A stretch of DNA of 43,078 bases from an uncultured bacterium (lineage in GTDB: Bacteria; Bacillota; Clostridia; Peptostreptococcales; Anaerovoracaceae), in contig CAJMLH010000014.1 in assembly GCA_905214195.1 (NCBI GenBank), positions 1 to 43,078 on the forward strand. Direction: 5' to 3'. Every line of letters starts with the position of its first letter. Position 1 is the first letter of the stretch. The notes under the pieces are model-generated. The model was given only the letters and a program-made list of their open reading frames with translations, did no database searches and was not told where the DNA came from. Made by a program: the position numbers and the translations under genes. Positions 8,472 through 15,916 of this stretch are shown one piece after another.

Positions 8472-9439
8472 TTCAGGTTTTCATTAAAAAAGGATTTCAG
8501 CTTTTCAAAAGGAATCGCCTCTGAATTATCATAGAGATCTACATGGTTTGCCTCCGGAATGATGAGCAATTCCTTGTTGCTTCCGGTCAATTTTTCATAA
8601 GCTCCCTCACTGAAATAGCGGGAATGGGCTTTTTCACCATGCACCAGCAAAACAGCGGACCGGATTTCATCAGCATATTGTAAAATCGGCATGTTCATAA
8701 ATGACAGTGAAGAAGTAATATTCCAGCCGTTATTTGAATTGAGGGAACGGGGATGATAGCCACGCTCTGTTTTGTAGTAGGCATAATAGTCTTTGACAAA
8801 TTGTGGTGCGTCATCAGGCAGGGGATCTACTACGCCGCCGGCAAGGGCATAGCTGCCATTTTTATAATCCTCTGTACGCTGTGTGTTCATTGCCTGTTTC
8901 TTCGCATAACGGGCATCGGCAGTATTTTCACTGTCAAAATAACCATTTGCATTGACACGGGTCATATCGTACATGGTCATAGAGGCAGTTGCCCGAATGC
9001 GGGTGTCTATCGCTGCGGCATTGATTGCCATACCACCCCAGCCGCAAATACCGATTATGCCTATCCTATTAGGGTCGACATTTTCCTGTACGGACAGAAA
9101 ATCCACAGCAGCACAAAAATCTTCCGTATTGATATCCGGAGAAGCCACATAGCGAGGGAAACCTCCGCTTTCTCCTGTAAAAGATGGATCAAAGGCAATC
9201 GTCAAAAATCCAAACTCCGCCATTGTTTGAGCATATAGGCCGGATGACTGTTCCTTTACTGCTCCGAAAGGACCGCTGACTGCAATAGCAGGCAGTTTAC
9301 CTACGATGCCTTTAGGCAAATACAAATCTGCCGCAAGGGTAATTCCATAGCGATTGTGGAAAGTAATTTTGCTGTGATCTACTTTGTTGCTTTTGGGAAA
9401 TACCTTATCCCATTCATTGGTCATATTTAAACGCTCCAT
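8468..9439 (-). CDS. Alpha/beta hydrolase, dienelactone-hydrolase-like
   Basis: 323 residues from an ATG with GGAGG about 8 bases before it. The fold is recognisable from LPAIAVSGPFGAVKEQS (oxyanion region), the nucleophile elbow GICGWGG with Cys in place of Ser, and the late motif LLVHGEKAHSRYFSEGAYEKL...IPEANHVDLYD with the likely catalytic His. A Cys nucleophile is typical of dienelactone-hydrolase relatives, which cleave small esters, lactones or acyl groups. No signal peptide is present, so it is cytoplasmic. It lies 14 bases after a flavodoxin-like reductase gene and is coupled to the lipoprotein gene. The substrate is unknown. Confidence 0.8.
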   Translation of the reverse strand: MERLNMTNEWDKVFPKSNKVDHSKITFHNRYGITLAADLYLPKGIVGKLPAIAVSGPFGAVKEQSSGLYAQTMAEFGFLTIAFDPSFTGESGGFPRYVASPDINTEDFCAAVDFLSVQENVDPNRIGIIGICGWGGMAINAAAIDTRIRATASMTMYDMTRVNANGYFDSENTADARYAKKQAMNTQRTEDYKNGSYALAGGVVDPLPDDAPQFVKDYYAYYKTERGYHPRSLNSNNGWNITSSLSFMNMPILQYADEIRSAVLLVHGEKAHSRYFSEGAYEKLTGSNKELLIIPEANHVDLYDNSEAIPFEKLKSFFNENLK

Positions 9440-9453
9440 ATAACATCCTCCAT

Positions 9454-9978
9454 TCAGTCTTTTAATTTTCTTCCGGCATCTTTGAGCCGATCAAGCAGTT
9501 CTTTGGATTGATTGTTCTTTCCGTATGCTGCAAACATCCCGCAATCCTGAAGATTCAAATATTGCAGAAACGAGTTTTGGTATTCAAAAATTGCTCCGCT
9601 GTAGACAAGGTCGCTGTCTGAGGACATGAGCAACGCTGCCTTTTTCAAATTCTTCGGCTTGTCAAGGGCATAGATGCGGTTAATGGTGCATTGCAGCTGC
9701 CCGGTAAAACTGTGGTAGTAGATTGGGGAGGCAAGCACAATCATTTCTGCATCTTTTAGCAAGGGATAAACACTTTGCATATCATCGTTTTGAATACAAG
9801 TACCATTCCCTTTGGTATGACAGTATTCACAGGCAAGGCATCCGCCTATTTTCATTTTACATACATCTACGATATGGACAGTATGTCCCGCTTCGGTTGC
9901 GCCCTCTGCGTAGGCACGAATCATGGAAGCTGTATTTCCGTTGGGGCGGGGACTGCCGTTGAGAATCAAAATATTCAT
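9454..9978 (-). CDS. NAD(P)H-dependent FMN reductase, flavodoxin fold
   Basis: 174 residues. The start MNILILNGSPRPNGNTASMI is the FMN-phosphate loop of the NADPH-dependent FMN reductase/iron-sulfur flavoprotein family. CLACEYCHTKGNGTC carries clustered Cys residues and ASPIYYHSFTGQLQ is the second flavin contact. The usual length is about 180. It overlaps the preceding stop by one base (TAATG), so it is co-translated with its paralogue. The likely role is electron transfer to, or reduction of, a small molecule such as a quinone or electrophile; the Cys cluster could bind a metal or act in redox sensing. Confidence 0.85.
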   Translation of the reverse strand: MNILILNGSPRPNGNTASMIRAYAEGATEAGHTVHIVDVCKMKIGGCLACEYCHTKGNGTCIQNDDMQSVYPLLKDAEMIVLASPIYYHSFTGQLQCTINRIYALDKPKNLKKAALLMSSDSDLVYSGAIFEYQNSFLQYLNLQDCGMFAAYGKNNQSKELLDRLKDAGRKLKD

Positions 9979-10520
9979 TATTCAATCTCCTTGCCGATTT
10001 GGTATGCTTTTTCCAGAGCAGGATGTCCGGCAATTTCACCGATACCGTTCACCCCACCTGCAAAAATGGTATCTGCCAGCTTGCATCTGCTAAAGCAGTC
10101 TACCCAACCCTGAATCGTTTTGATTGTTCCCTCAACGACATAAGGGGCATCTTCTGCCGCTGTTGCAAGGAGATATACCTTAGTGAACGAATAATTAGAA
10201 TCGTAAAGTGGATTTGCACGATCCAACATTGTCTTGAGCTGCCCGCTTACACTGTAGTAGTAAACAGGTGTTGCAAAAACAAGGACATCCGCATCGTGCA
10301 TTTTGGCAGTAATATCTACTGCATCATCCTCAATTGCACAATGCCCCATATTAAGACAAGCCATACATCCTCTGCAAAATCCAAACTTTTTTTCTCGGAG
10401 ATAAATGGTTTCTATATTGTGACCGGCGGCCTTTGCACCTTTTGCAAAGGATGCGGCCAGCATTTCAGAGTTACCGCCCTTGCGAGGGCTGGAAGATATG
10501 ATCAAGATTTTTTTACTCAT
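9978..10520 (-). CDS. NAD(P)H-dependent oxidoreductase, flavodoxin fold
   Basis: 180 residues. The ATG at 10520 is chosen because GGAGGA lies 6-11 bases before it; an upstream in-frame ATG at 10583 would place the promoter inside the gene. KKILIISSSPRKGGNSEMLAASF is the FMN-binding loop, CRGCMACLNMGHC a Cys-rich motif and ATPVYYYSVSGQLKTMLDR the flavin/dimer segment. It is a paralogue of the next gene and probably a partner or functional backup. As the first gene of the operon it faces the MerR gene across a 100-base divergent promoter region. Confidence 0.87.
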   Translation of the reverse strand: MSKKILIISSSPRKGGNSEMLAASFAKGAKAAGHNIETIYLREKKFGFCRGCMACLNMGHCAIEDDAVDITAKMHDADVLVFATPVYYYSVSGQLKTMLDRANPLYDSNYSFTKVYLLATAAEDAPYVVEGTIKTIQGWVDCFSRCKLADTIFAGGVNGIGEIAGHPALEKAYQIGKEIE

Positions 10521-10541
10521 AAAAATCCTCCTTCGTGTGTC

Positions 10542-10570
10542 TTGAATTTCGATAATTCTTCTGATATACT
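10542..10570 (+). promoter_or_regulatory. Predicted promoter of the MerR-family gene
   Basis: TTGAAT (10542-10547), a 17-base spacer and TATACT (10565-10570). Transcription would start near 10577 and run over the dyad at 10586-10599, which would allow autoregulation. Confidence 0.55.
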
Positions 10571-10571
10571 C

Positions 10572-10602
10572 ATGATAATACATAAACCTAACTTTAGGTC
10601 AA
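10572..10602 (-). promoter_or_regulatory. MerR-type promoter of the redox operon
   Basis: On the minus strand, TTGACC (10602-10597) and TATCAT (10577-10572) are separated by 19 bases, the over-long spacer that MerR regulators correct by twisting DNA. The dyad ACCTAA-CT-TTAGGT (10586-10599) overlaps the -35 side of the spacer. An alternative -10, TATTAT, at a 16-base spacer would make it an ordinary promoter. The gene order (divergent MerR) favours the first reading. Confidence 0.55.
10586..10599. promoter_or_regulatory. Candidate MerR operator dyad
   Basis: Perfect inverted repeat ACCTAA / TTAGGT with a 2-base centre, between the divergent promoters and about 25 bases before the MerR-family start codon. 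Confidence 0.5.
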
Positions 10603-10622
10603 GAACTTTTTAGGAGGATTGT

Positions 10623-11060
10623 ATGTATACAATAGGTCAAATATCTGAAATGTTCAATTTGCCAATATCGACACTTCGGTATTATGATAAACAGGGACTT
10701 TTTCCGGGTATTGTACGCAAATCCGGTATTCGAAAATTTAGTGATACAGAAATAGAAGCACTTCGTGTCATTGAGTGTCTAAAAAAATCCGGACTTGAAA
10801 TTAAGGATATTAAGAAGTTTATGGACTGGTGCTCGATGGGCTCATCTACCTATTCTCAGAGGAAAGAACTGTTCGAGAGGCAGAAAAAAACAGTAGAAGC
10901 CGAAATCGAACACATGAATCGTGTACTGGATATGCTGAAATTCAAATGTTGGTATTATGAACAAGCCATACATGATGGAAATGAAGATAGAGTACAAAGC
11001 ATGATGCCGGATAACTTGCCGGAGGAAATCCAAAAGGTATATGATAGTGCCCATAGGTGA
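10623..11060 (+). CDS. MerR-family transcriptional regulator
   Basis: 145 residues with ribosome site AGGAGG (10612-10617). The N-terminus MYTIGQISEMFNLPISTLRYYDKQGLFPGIVRKSGIRKFSD is a textbook MerR winged helix-turn-helix. A long dimerisation coiled coil (about 78-112) and a short tail with one or two Cys/Trp (FKCWYYEQA) follow. No large drug-binding domain is present, as in the small MerR proteins that respond to electrophiles or redox stress. It lies divergent to the flavodoxin-like reductases and is their likely activator. The effector is unknown. Confidence 0.88.
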   Translation: MYTIGQISEMFNLPISTLRYYDKQGLFPGIVRKSGIRKFSDTEIEALRVIECLKKSGLEIKDIKKFMDWCSMGSSTYSQRKELFERQKKTVEAEIEHMNRVLDMLKFKCWYYEQAIHDGNEDRVQSMMPDNLPEEIQKVYDSAHR

Positions 11061-11121
11061 TAAAAAACACAGATTTGCTTATTTTGCAGATTAAAATCAA
11101 GGAAACATCTTACCTTTAAGA

Positions 11122-11160
11122 AAGACCGCACTTTTTAATGATTAGAGCGGTCTTATTTTT
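11122..11160 (+). terminator. Terminator after the MerR gene
   Basis: Stem AAGACCGC (11122-11129) with GCGGTCTT (11147-11154), then ATTTTT. The remaining gap to 11343 is AT-rich and shows no gene. Confidence 0.75.
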
Positions 11161-11342
11161 ATGATGAAAAGATATATTTTGAAATGTGCTTAATGTTAGA
11201 TGTATAAAATAAATGATCAAACAGGTTAAATACATCTATATATAACTAAATGGTTAAGGACAAGGCTGCCTTTTATATCAGTGCTGAAATCAAATGAAAA
11301 ATATGATAAATAAATAAAAAATATGAATTTCATCAAAAAAGG

Positions 11343-11371
11343 TTGAAAAAAACACAGGTATAAAGTATATT
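11343..11371 (+). promoter_or_regulatory. Predicted promoter of the HTH-U32-ABC-F operon
   Basis: TTGAAA (11343-11348), a 17-base spacer and TATATT (11366-11371), 36 bases before the first start codon. Confidence 0.55.
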
Positions 11372-11406
11372 ATACAGGTGAAATTTTATGCAGGGAGGCT
11401 TGTGAG

Positions 11407-11634
11407 ATGGCAGTAAGTTATAAGCGCCTTTGGAAAATGTTGATTGATAAGAATATGAAGAAGAGCGATTTGGAAAAAAAGGCACACTTGACCCACTATT
11501 CCATGTCTAAATTGGCAAAGGAACAGGATGTGTCAACAGATGTACTTTATAAGATATGTTCTACGATGAGATGTAAAGTTGAAGATATAATGGAATTTGT
11601 TGACGAGAAACAGGTGGATATAGATGTCGAATAA
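11407..11634 (+). CDS. Small XRE/Cro-type HTH regulator
   Basis: 75 residues with ribosome site GGGAGG (11393-11398). SYKRLWKMLIDKNMKKSDLEKKAHLTHYSMSKLAKEQDVSTDVLYKICSTMRCKVEDIMEF is a single Cro/C1-type HTH domain (HTH_26-like) that fills the whole protein. It has no sensor domain and is likely a DNA-binding repressor or phage-repressor-derived regulator. It lies 29 bases before the U32 gene without a terminator, so it is co-transcribed and may control its own operon. Confidence 0.8.
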   Translation: MAVSYKRLWKMLIDKNMKKSDLEKKAHLTHYSMSKLAKEQDVSTDVLYKICSTMRCKVEDIMEFVDEKQVDIDVE

Positions 11635-11663
11635 AATTTATCCTGATGGTAAAAGGAGGCAAA

Positions 11664-13907
11664 ATGACTGAACTATTAGCCCCGGCGGGAAATATGGAAG
11701 CGCTTAAGGCCGCAATCTCCAATGGCTGTGATGCGGTTTATTTGGGAATGCAAAAATTCGGCGCCCGTGCGTATTCATCTAACTTTGATGAAGACTCATT
11801 GAAAGAGGCAGTTGAATATGCACATCTTAGAGAAGTTAAAATTTATGTAACAATGAATACAATAGTGTTCGAGGATGAGCTTGAGGACATGACCAATCAG
11901 CTCCGCCAACTTAACGAAATCGGTGTTGACGGTGTGATTGTTCAGGATTTGGCTGTATTCGATTATATAGTTGAGAATTTTGTCGATATGGAAGCACATT
12001 GTTCAACGCAAATGGGACTTGATGACCTTGAGGGAACCTTGTTGTTTAAGGAAATGGGAGCCGATAGAGTAGTGCTTTCAAGAGAAGTGGAAATCGACAA
12101 GGTAAAAGAAATCAAAAAAGTTGCGCAAATACCTCTGGAGATATTTGTTCACGGAGCTCTTTGCGTGTCTTATTCCGGCAACTGTCTTATGTCGGGACTG
12201 ATTGGGTACAGAAGCGGCAACAGGGGAAGATGTGTAGGCTCATGTCGAAAGCCGTATGAACTTATAGACAAATCCACAGGTGAGTCACTGGGACGAAGCT
12301 ATCTTTTATCTATGAAAGATTTGAACACGATTGATTATATAGATGACTTAAAAGAAATCGATTCGCTGAAAATAGAAGGCAGGATGAAAGAACCTGCATA
12401 TGTGGCCAATGTTGTGTCAAAGTACAGAAAAGCTTTAGATGGAACTGTGACTGATGCGGATAAACAGAACCTTAAAAAAACTTTTAACAGGACATTTACC
12501 AAAGGCTATCTTTTCAATGAAGACCCTAAGGATATAACGAACATAAAAAAACCAAATAACTTCGGGTACGAGATAGGACGAGTTTCCGGAACTTTTAAGG
12601 GAATGTACGAGATAACTCTAAGTGAAACTCTTTATCAGAATGACATAATCAGAATAGACCATGACAATGAAGATATTAACTTATCGGTGGTAAAACTGTA
12701 CGACAGAGAGGGCAGGCTGATAAATAAGGCTGAAAAAACTTGCTATATCAAGATTAAAGAAAAGCTTTCAAAAGGAGATATACTGTATAAGACAAAGGAG
12801 TATCTTTTTTATAAAGAACTTGAGGAAAATCTAAATAAGGAATTCAGGCGTTTTGCATTGAATCTTAAGGTTTATGCGTATCCGGGTTCGAGGCTTGTTA
12901 TAGATGCAGAGGGGCTTGGATGCAGTTATTTATATGAGAGTGAAGAAATTTTGGTAGAGGCTGTAAACAGTCCGACTACAAAGGAACAAGTTGTAAAGCA
13001 GTTATCTAAATTGAACGATACTGTTTTCGCTTTAAATAATCTGGAATTTGAAGAATACAATGCATTTATTCCCGTAAAAATGTTAAACAACGCAAGACGG
13101 CAGATTGTGGACGTATTATATGCCGCAAAGCTTGACAGCAAACAAAGGAGGGTTTTGCTCCCTGAGGCGAGAGAAAAAATTGCCTTTGAGCAAAGAGCTC
13201 CTTATATAACGGCGTCTGTTGCAACAAAGGAACAGTATGATGCATGCATAAAATGCGGAATAAAGGAAGTGTATTTCGACAATATTATCAGAAGAAACCA
13301 AGTTAAATATGAACCAAAAGACGGGGAACTCCTGATAGGCGGATACGGCGGTATTTATTATTACAGAAACCGAAATCCATTCGTTACGGATTACTCCTTA
13401 AATGTATCAAATTCAGAAGCGTGTTATAAGTTGTATAAGTTGGGAGCTAAAAGAGTTACCTTATCATATGAACTTAACAAGAGGCAGATAGGTGAGCTTG
13501 TTGAAGCATACTATCGAAAAAATGACGGTTATCCTGCACTTGAGATGGTAGTGTATGGCAGAGCACCGCTTTTATTCACAAAATACTGCCCGCTTAAAAA
13601 GATGGGTCAGTGCGGTGTATGCAAGTCAAAATCATATGAAATAAAGGATGAATACGGTTCGTTTCCTATTATTTCGCATCAAGACTGTACGACGACTATA
13701 CTTAACGGTAAGATACTTAATCTTTTGGACGAGATACCGTCAATAGAAGGTGTGGAAGCTTTTCGACTGAACTTCACAACAGAATCCGGAAAAGAAGTCA
13801 CAGAAGTTGTAAAAGCAGCGTTAGGTAAGATAGATGGCTCAGAGAGCAAAATTATCTTTAACCGCAAAACCGATACAAGAGGACATTTTAACAAAGAGAT
13901 TATTTAA
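11664..13907 (+). CDS. U32 peptidase-family protein, large form
   Basis: 747 residues. The ATG at 11664 is chosen because AAAGGAGG lies just before it; an earlier ATG at 11646 would put that site inside the gene. The N-terminus TELLAPAGNMEALKAAISNGCDAVYLG and the signature EIFVHGALCVSYSGNCLMSG...GNRGRCVGSCRKPYEL identify peptidase family U32, with conserved Cys that bind an Fe-S cluster in relatives. The C-terminal half, with a DUF3656-like region and a second Cys group (KYCPLKKMGQCGVCKSK, about residues 640-660), matches the long clostridial form. E. coli members act in tRNA or 23S rRNA hydroxylation (TrhP, RlhA). By length and domains this is closer to RlhA, but the activity is inferred. 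It is in an operon with an ABC-F ATPase. Confidence 0.87.
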   Translation: MTELLAPAGNMEALKAAISNGCDAVYLGMQKFGARAYSSNFDEDSLKEAVEYAHLREVKIYVTMNTIVFEDELEDMTNQLRQLNEIGVDGVIVQDLAVFDYIVENFVDMEAHCSTQMGLDDLEGTLLFKEMGADRVVLSREVEIDKVKEIKKVAQIPLEIFVHGALCVSYSGNCLMSGLIGYRSGNRGRCVGSCRKPYELIDKSTGESLGRSYLLSMKDLNTIDYIDDLKEIDSLKIEGRMKEPAYVANVVSKYRKALDGTVTDADKQNLKKTFNRTFTKGYLFNEDPKDITNIKKPNNFGYEIGRVSGTFKGMYEITLSETLYQNDIIRIDHDNEDINLSVVKLYDREGRLINKAEKTCYIKIKEKLSKGDILYKTKEYLFYKELEENLNKEFRRFALNLKVYAYPGSRLVIDAEGLGCSYLYESEEILVEAVNSPTTKEQVVKQLSKLNDTVFALNNLEFEEYNAFIPVKMLNNARRQIVDVLYAAKLDSKQRRVLLPEAREKIAFEQRAPYITASVATKEQYDACIKCGIKEVYFDNIIRRNQVKYEPKDGELLIGGYGGIYYYRNRNPFVTDYSLNVSNSEACYKLYKLGAKRVTLSYELNKRQIGELVEAYYRKNDGYPALEMVVYGRAPLLFTKYCPLKKMGQCGVCKSKSYEIKDEYGSFPIISHQDCTTTILNGKILNLLDEIPSIEGVEAFRLNFTTESGKEVTEVVKAALGKIDGSESKIIFNRKTDTRGHFNKEII

Positions 13908-13926
13908 CAGGAATGAGGATAATAAG

Positions 13927-15699
13927 ATGATTCGAGTAGAAAAACTTTCTTATGGCTTTCCTGCAAAGGATTTATATGACAATATTTCATTTACGGTGGA
14001 GACAGGCCGGCACTGCGCTCTTGTCGGTAGTAACGGCACAGGTAAATCAACTTTGATGGACATGTTGATACACACCGATGATTATCTTTTTGACGGAAAG
14101 ATAATAAAGGATGATGAATGTAGAATAGGATATGCAGGCAGGTTCAGCGTAAGGGATGGTTTAAGAGAAGTTACTGTGTTTGAATATCTAAGTGAGCGTT
14201 TTGTAAAAATTCAAAATGAAATTGCCGATGTCTGCGAGGAAATGACTACGGCTGAAGATATGGACGCTGTATTTGAAAAATATCAGAATCTTTTGGATAT
14301 AAATGAGGCGATGGACGGAGATAATTATGAAAATAATATCCGTAAACAGCTTGCATCAGCCGGTATGGAAAATCTGGAAAATATAAGTATTTCTAAAATA
14401 AGCGGAGGTGAATACAAACTGTTGCAGATTATGAAAGAAATGCTTTTATCGCCCAATCTTTTGATTTTGGATGAGCCGGATGTATTTTTGGACTTTGCAA
14501 ATTTAAATAGTCTTTGCCGAATGATAAATGGGTATAAGGGTACAATTTTAGTTGTAACTCACAACAGATATTTGCTCAATCATTGTTTTGACAAGGTTTT
14601 ACATCTCGAAAACAGAGAACTTCAGGAGTTTGAGGGTAATTATACGGAATATCGATGCTCAATTTTGAGAGAAAAATTAAAATTAAGACTACAGAATATT
14701 CAAGAAAGTGAAGAAATTCAACGCACCGAAAAAATGGTGGAAATTCTGCGGAAAAGAGCTACTCTTATGGTTAACCCCGTCATAGGTAGGGCTGTAAATG
14801 CCAAACAGTCCCAACTTGACAGACTTATGGACAGACATATAAAAGCGCCGTTTATAGAAATCAAAGAGCCTGAAATAGTTTTTCCTGAGGTGAGTAGGGA
14901 GACAGATGACGCTGCCGCAGAAACTTCAAACCCTGTGCTTAGCATAAAAGATTATAAGGTTGGATTTGACGAGATATTGTTAAATGATGTGAACTTTGAT
15001 TTGTACCGTGGAGAAAAAGTAGCTGTTGTAGGTGCAAACGGCAGCGGCAAGACTACGCTGATTCGTGATATTACAAGCAATGCCAAAGATGAAATTAAAG
15101 TAGATGAGAACATAGTATATGTAAGTCTCCAGCAGTTTAACGACCGTGGTGAAGAGGATGAAAGAACCGTATATGATGTTATGATGGATGAAGGCTTTGA
15201 TACAAAAGAGACTTCGGCCTCATACCTTGCAAGGTTTTGCTTGGGAAAAGATATGCTTGAACAGAAAGTGGCAGAACTTTCAGGCGGAGAACAAAATTTA
15301 CTTCGTATTGCCTTAATGGCAAATACTAAGGCTGATTTTCTGATACTTGACGAACCGACAAGCCATTTGGATATATATGCACAGGTAGCTTTGGAAAAAG
15401 CATTGTCAGAATACAAAGGCACGGTACTTTTGGTAAGCCATGATTTTTATCTCATAGCAGGCTGTGTGGATTATGTACTTTTTGCTGAGAATAATACATT
15501 GAGGCGTATGAATGTGAAAAAGTTCAGAAAGATGGTATATGACCGTTATTTTGACCGTGATTATCTTGAAGAAGACAGAAAACGGCAAGAACTGGAGAAA
15601 AACATTGCATCTGCATTTAAAACAGATGATTTAGTAACAGTAGATAAGCTATGTACACAGCTTGAGGAACTGAGCGGAATGCAAAAGTCGCAGAGATGA
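13927..15699 (+). CDS. ABC-F family ATPase
   Basis: 590 residues. The start at 13927 is preferred (GAGGAT 7-12 bases before it), 17 bases after the U32 stop. It has two ABC domains in one chain and no membrane segments. Domain 1: Walker A GSNGTGKST, signature SGGEYKL, Walker B LLILDEPDVFLD. Domain 2: GANGSGKTT, SGGEQNL, FLILDEPTSHLD. The charged linker at about residues 245-310 (RTEKMVEILRKRATLM) is the ABC-F interdomain region that reaches the ribosomal tRNA sites. It is therefore a soluble translation factor or ribosome-protection ATPase, not a transporter. The first Walker B has Asp where most ABC-F proteins have Thr (DEPD for DEPT). An antibiotic-resistance role cannot be claimed from sequence. 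Confidence 0.85.
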   Translation: MIRVEKLSYGFPAKDLYDNISFTVETGRHCALVGSNGTGKSTLMDMLIHTDDYLFDGKIIKDDECRIGYAGRFSVRDGLREVTVFEYLSERFVKIQNEIADVCEEMTTAEDMDAVFEKYQNLLDINEAMDGDNYENNIRKQLASAGMENLENISISKISGGEYKLLQIMKEMLLSPNLLILDEPDVFLDFANLNSLCRMINGYKGTILVVTHNRYLLNHCFDKVLHLENRELQEFEGNYTEYRCSILREKLKLRLQNIQESEEIQRTEKMVEILRKRATLMVNPVIGRAVNAKQSQLDRLMDRHIKAPFIEIKEPEIVFPEVSRETDDAAAETSNPVLSIKDYKVGFDEILLNDVNFDLYRGEKVAVVGANGSGKTTLIRDITSNAKDEIKVDENIVYVSLQQFNDRGEEDERTVYDVMMDEGFDTKETSASYLARFCLGKDMLEQKVAELSGGEQNLLRIALMANTKADFLILDEPTSHLDIYAQVALEKALSEYKGTVLLVSHDFYLIAGCVDYVLFAENNTLRRMNVKKFRKMVYDRYFDRDYLEEDRKRQELEKNIASAFKTDDLVTVDKLCTQLEELSGMQKSQR

Positions 15700-15704
15700 A
15701 CTTG

Positions 15705-15746
15705 GCAGGTATGAGCGTCAGTATGCAGCTTATACCTGCTGTTTTT
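15705..15746 (+). terminator. Terminator after the ABC-F gene
   Basis: Stem GCAGGTATGAGC (15705-15716) with GCTTATACCTGC (15728-15739), one G-T pair, then TGTTTTT. Confidence 0.85.
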
Positions 15747-15836
15747 AGATATATTCAAATGCAATACACAAATTATATTGATTTTTTTGTTGGAAAAAAC
15801 ATAATACACCACAAAATTACAGTATTTAATTAAAAA

Positions 15837-15892
15837 AGTACAAGGATTGGTTAATTTAGTACATTGAATAAAATCGACATAAAAACTAATAT
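15837..15892 (+). promoter_or_regulatory. AraC-type direct repeats abutting a promoter
   Basis: AGTACA occurs at 15837-15842 and 15858-15863, exactly 21 bases apart (two helical turns), as in AraC-family half-sites. The second copy touches a possible -35 TTGAAT (15864-15869), followed by a 17-base spacer and a weak -10 TAATAT (15887-15892). The AraC-family gene starts at 15917, so the site is probably autoregulatory and drives the whole peptide operon. Confidence 0.45.
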
Positions 15893-15916
15893 TATTGTAT
15901 AGGAGTAATAAGTGCC

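Noticed and set aside
8753..10613. Long plus-strand open frames opposite the hydrolase and reductase genes
   Set aside because: They have no family resemblance or ribosome sites and mirror well-supported minus-strand genes. Cys- and His-rich composition is typical of antisense frames.
13927..15699. ABC-F as an antibiotic-resistance determinant
   Set aside because: Housekeeping and resistance ABC-F proteins cannot be told apart here. The linker length and context give no clear sign of target protection.
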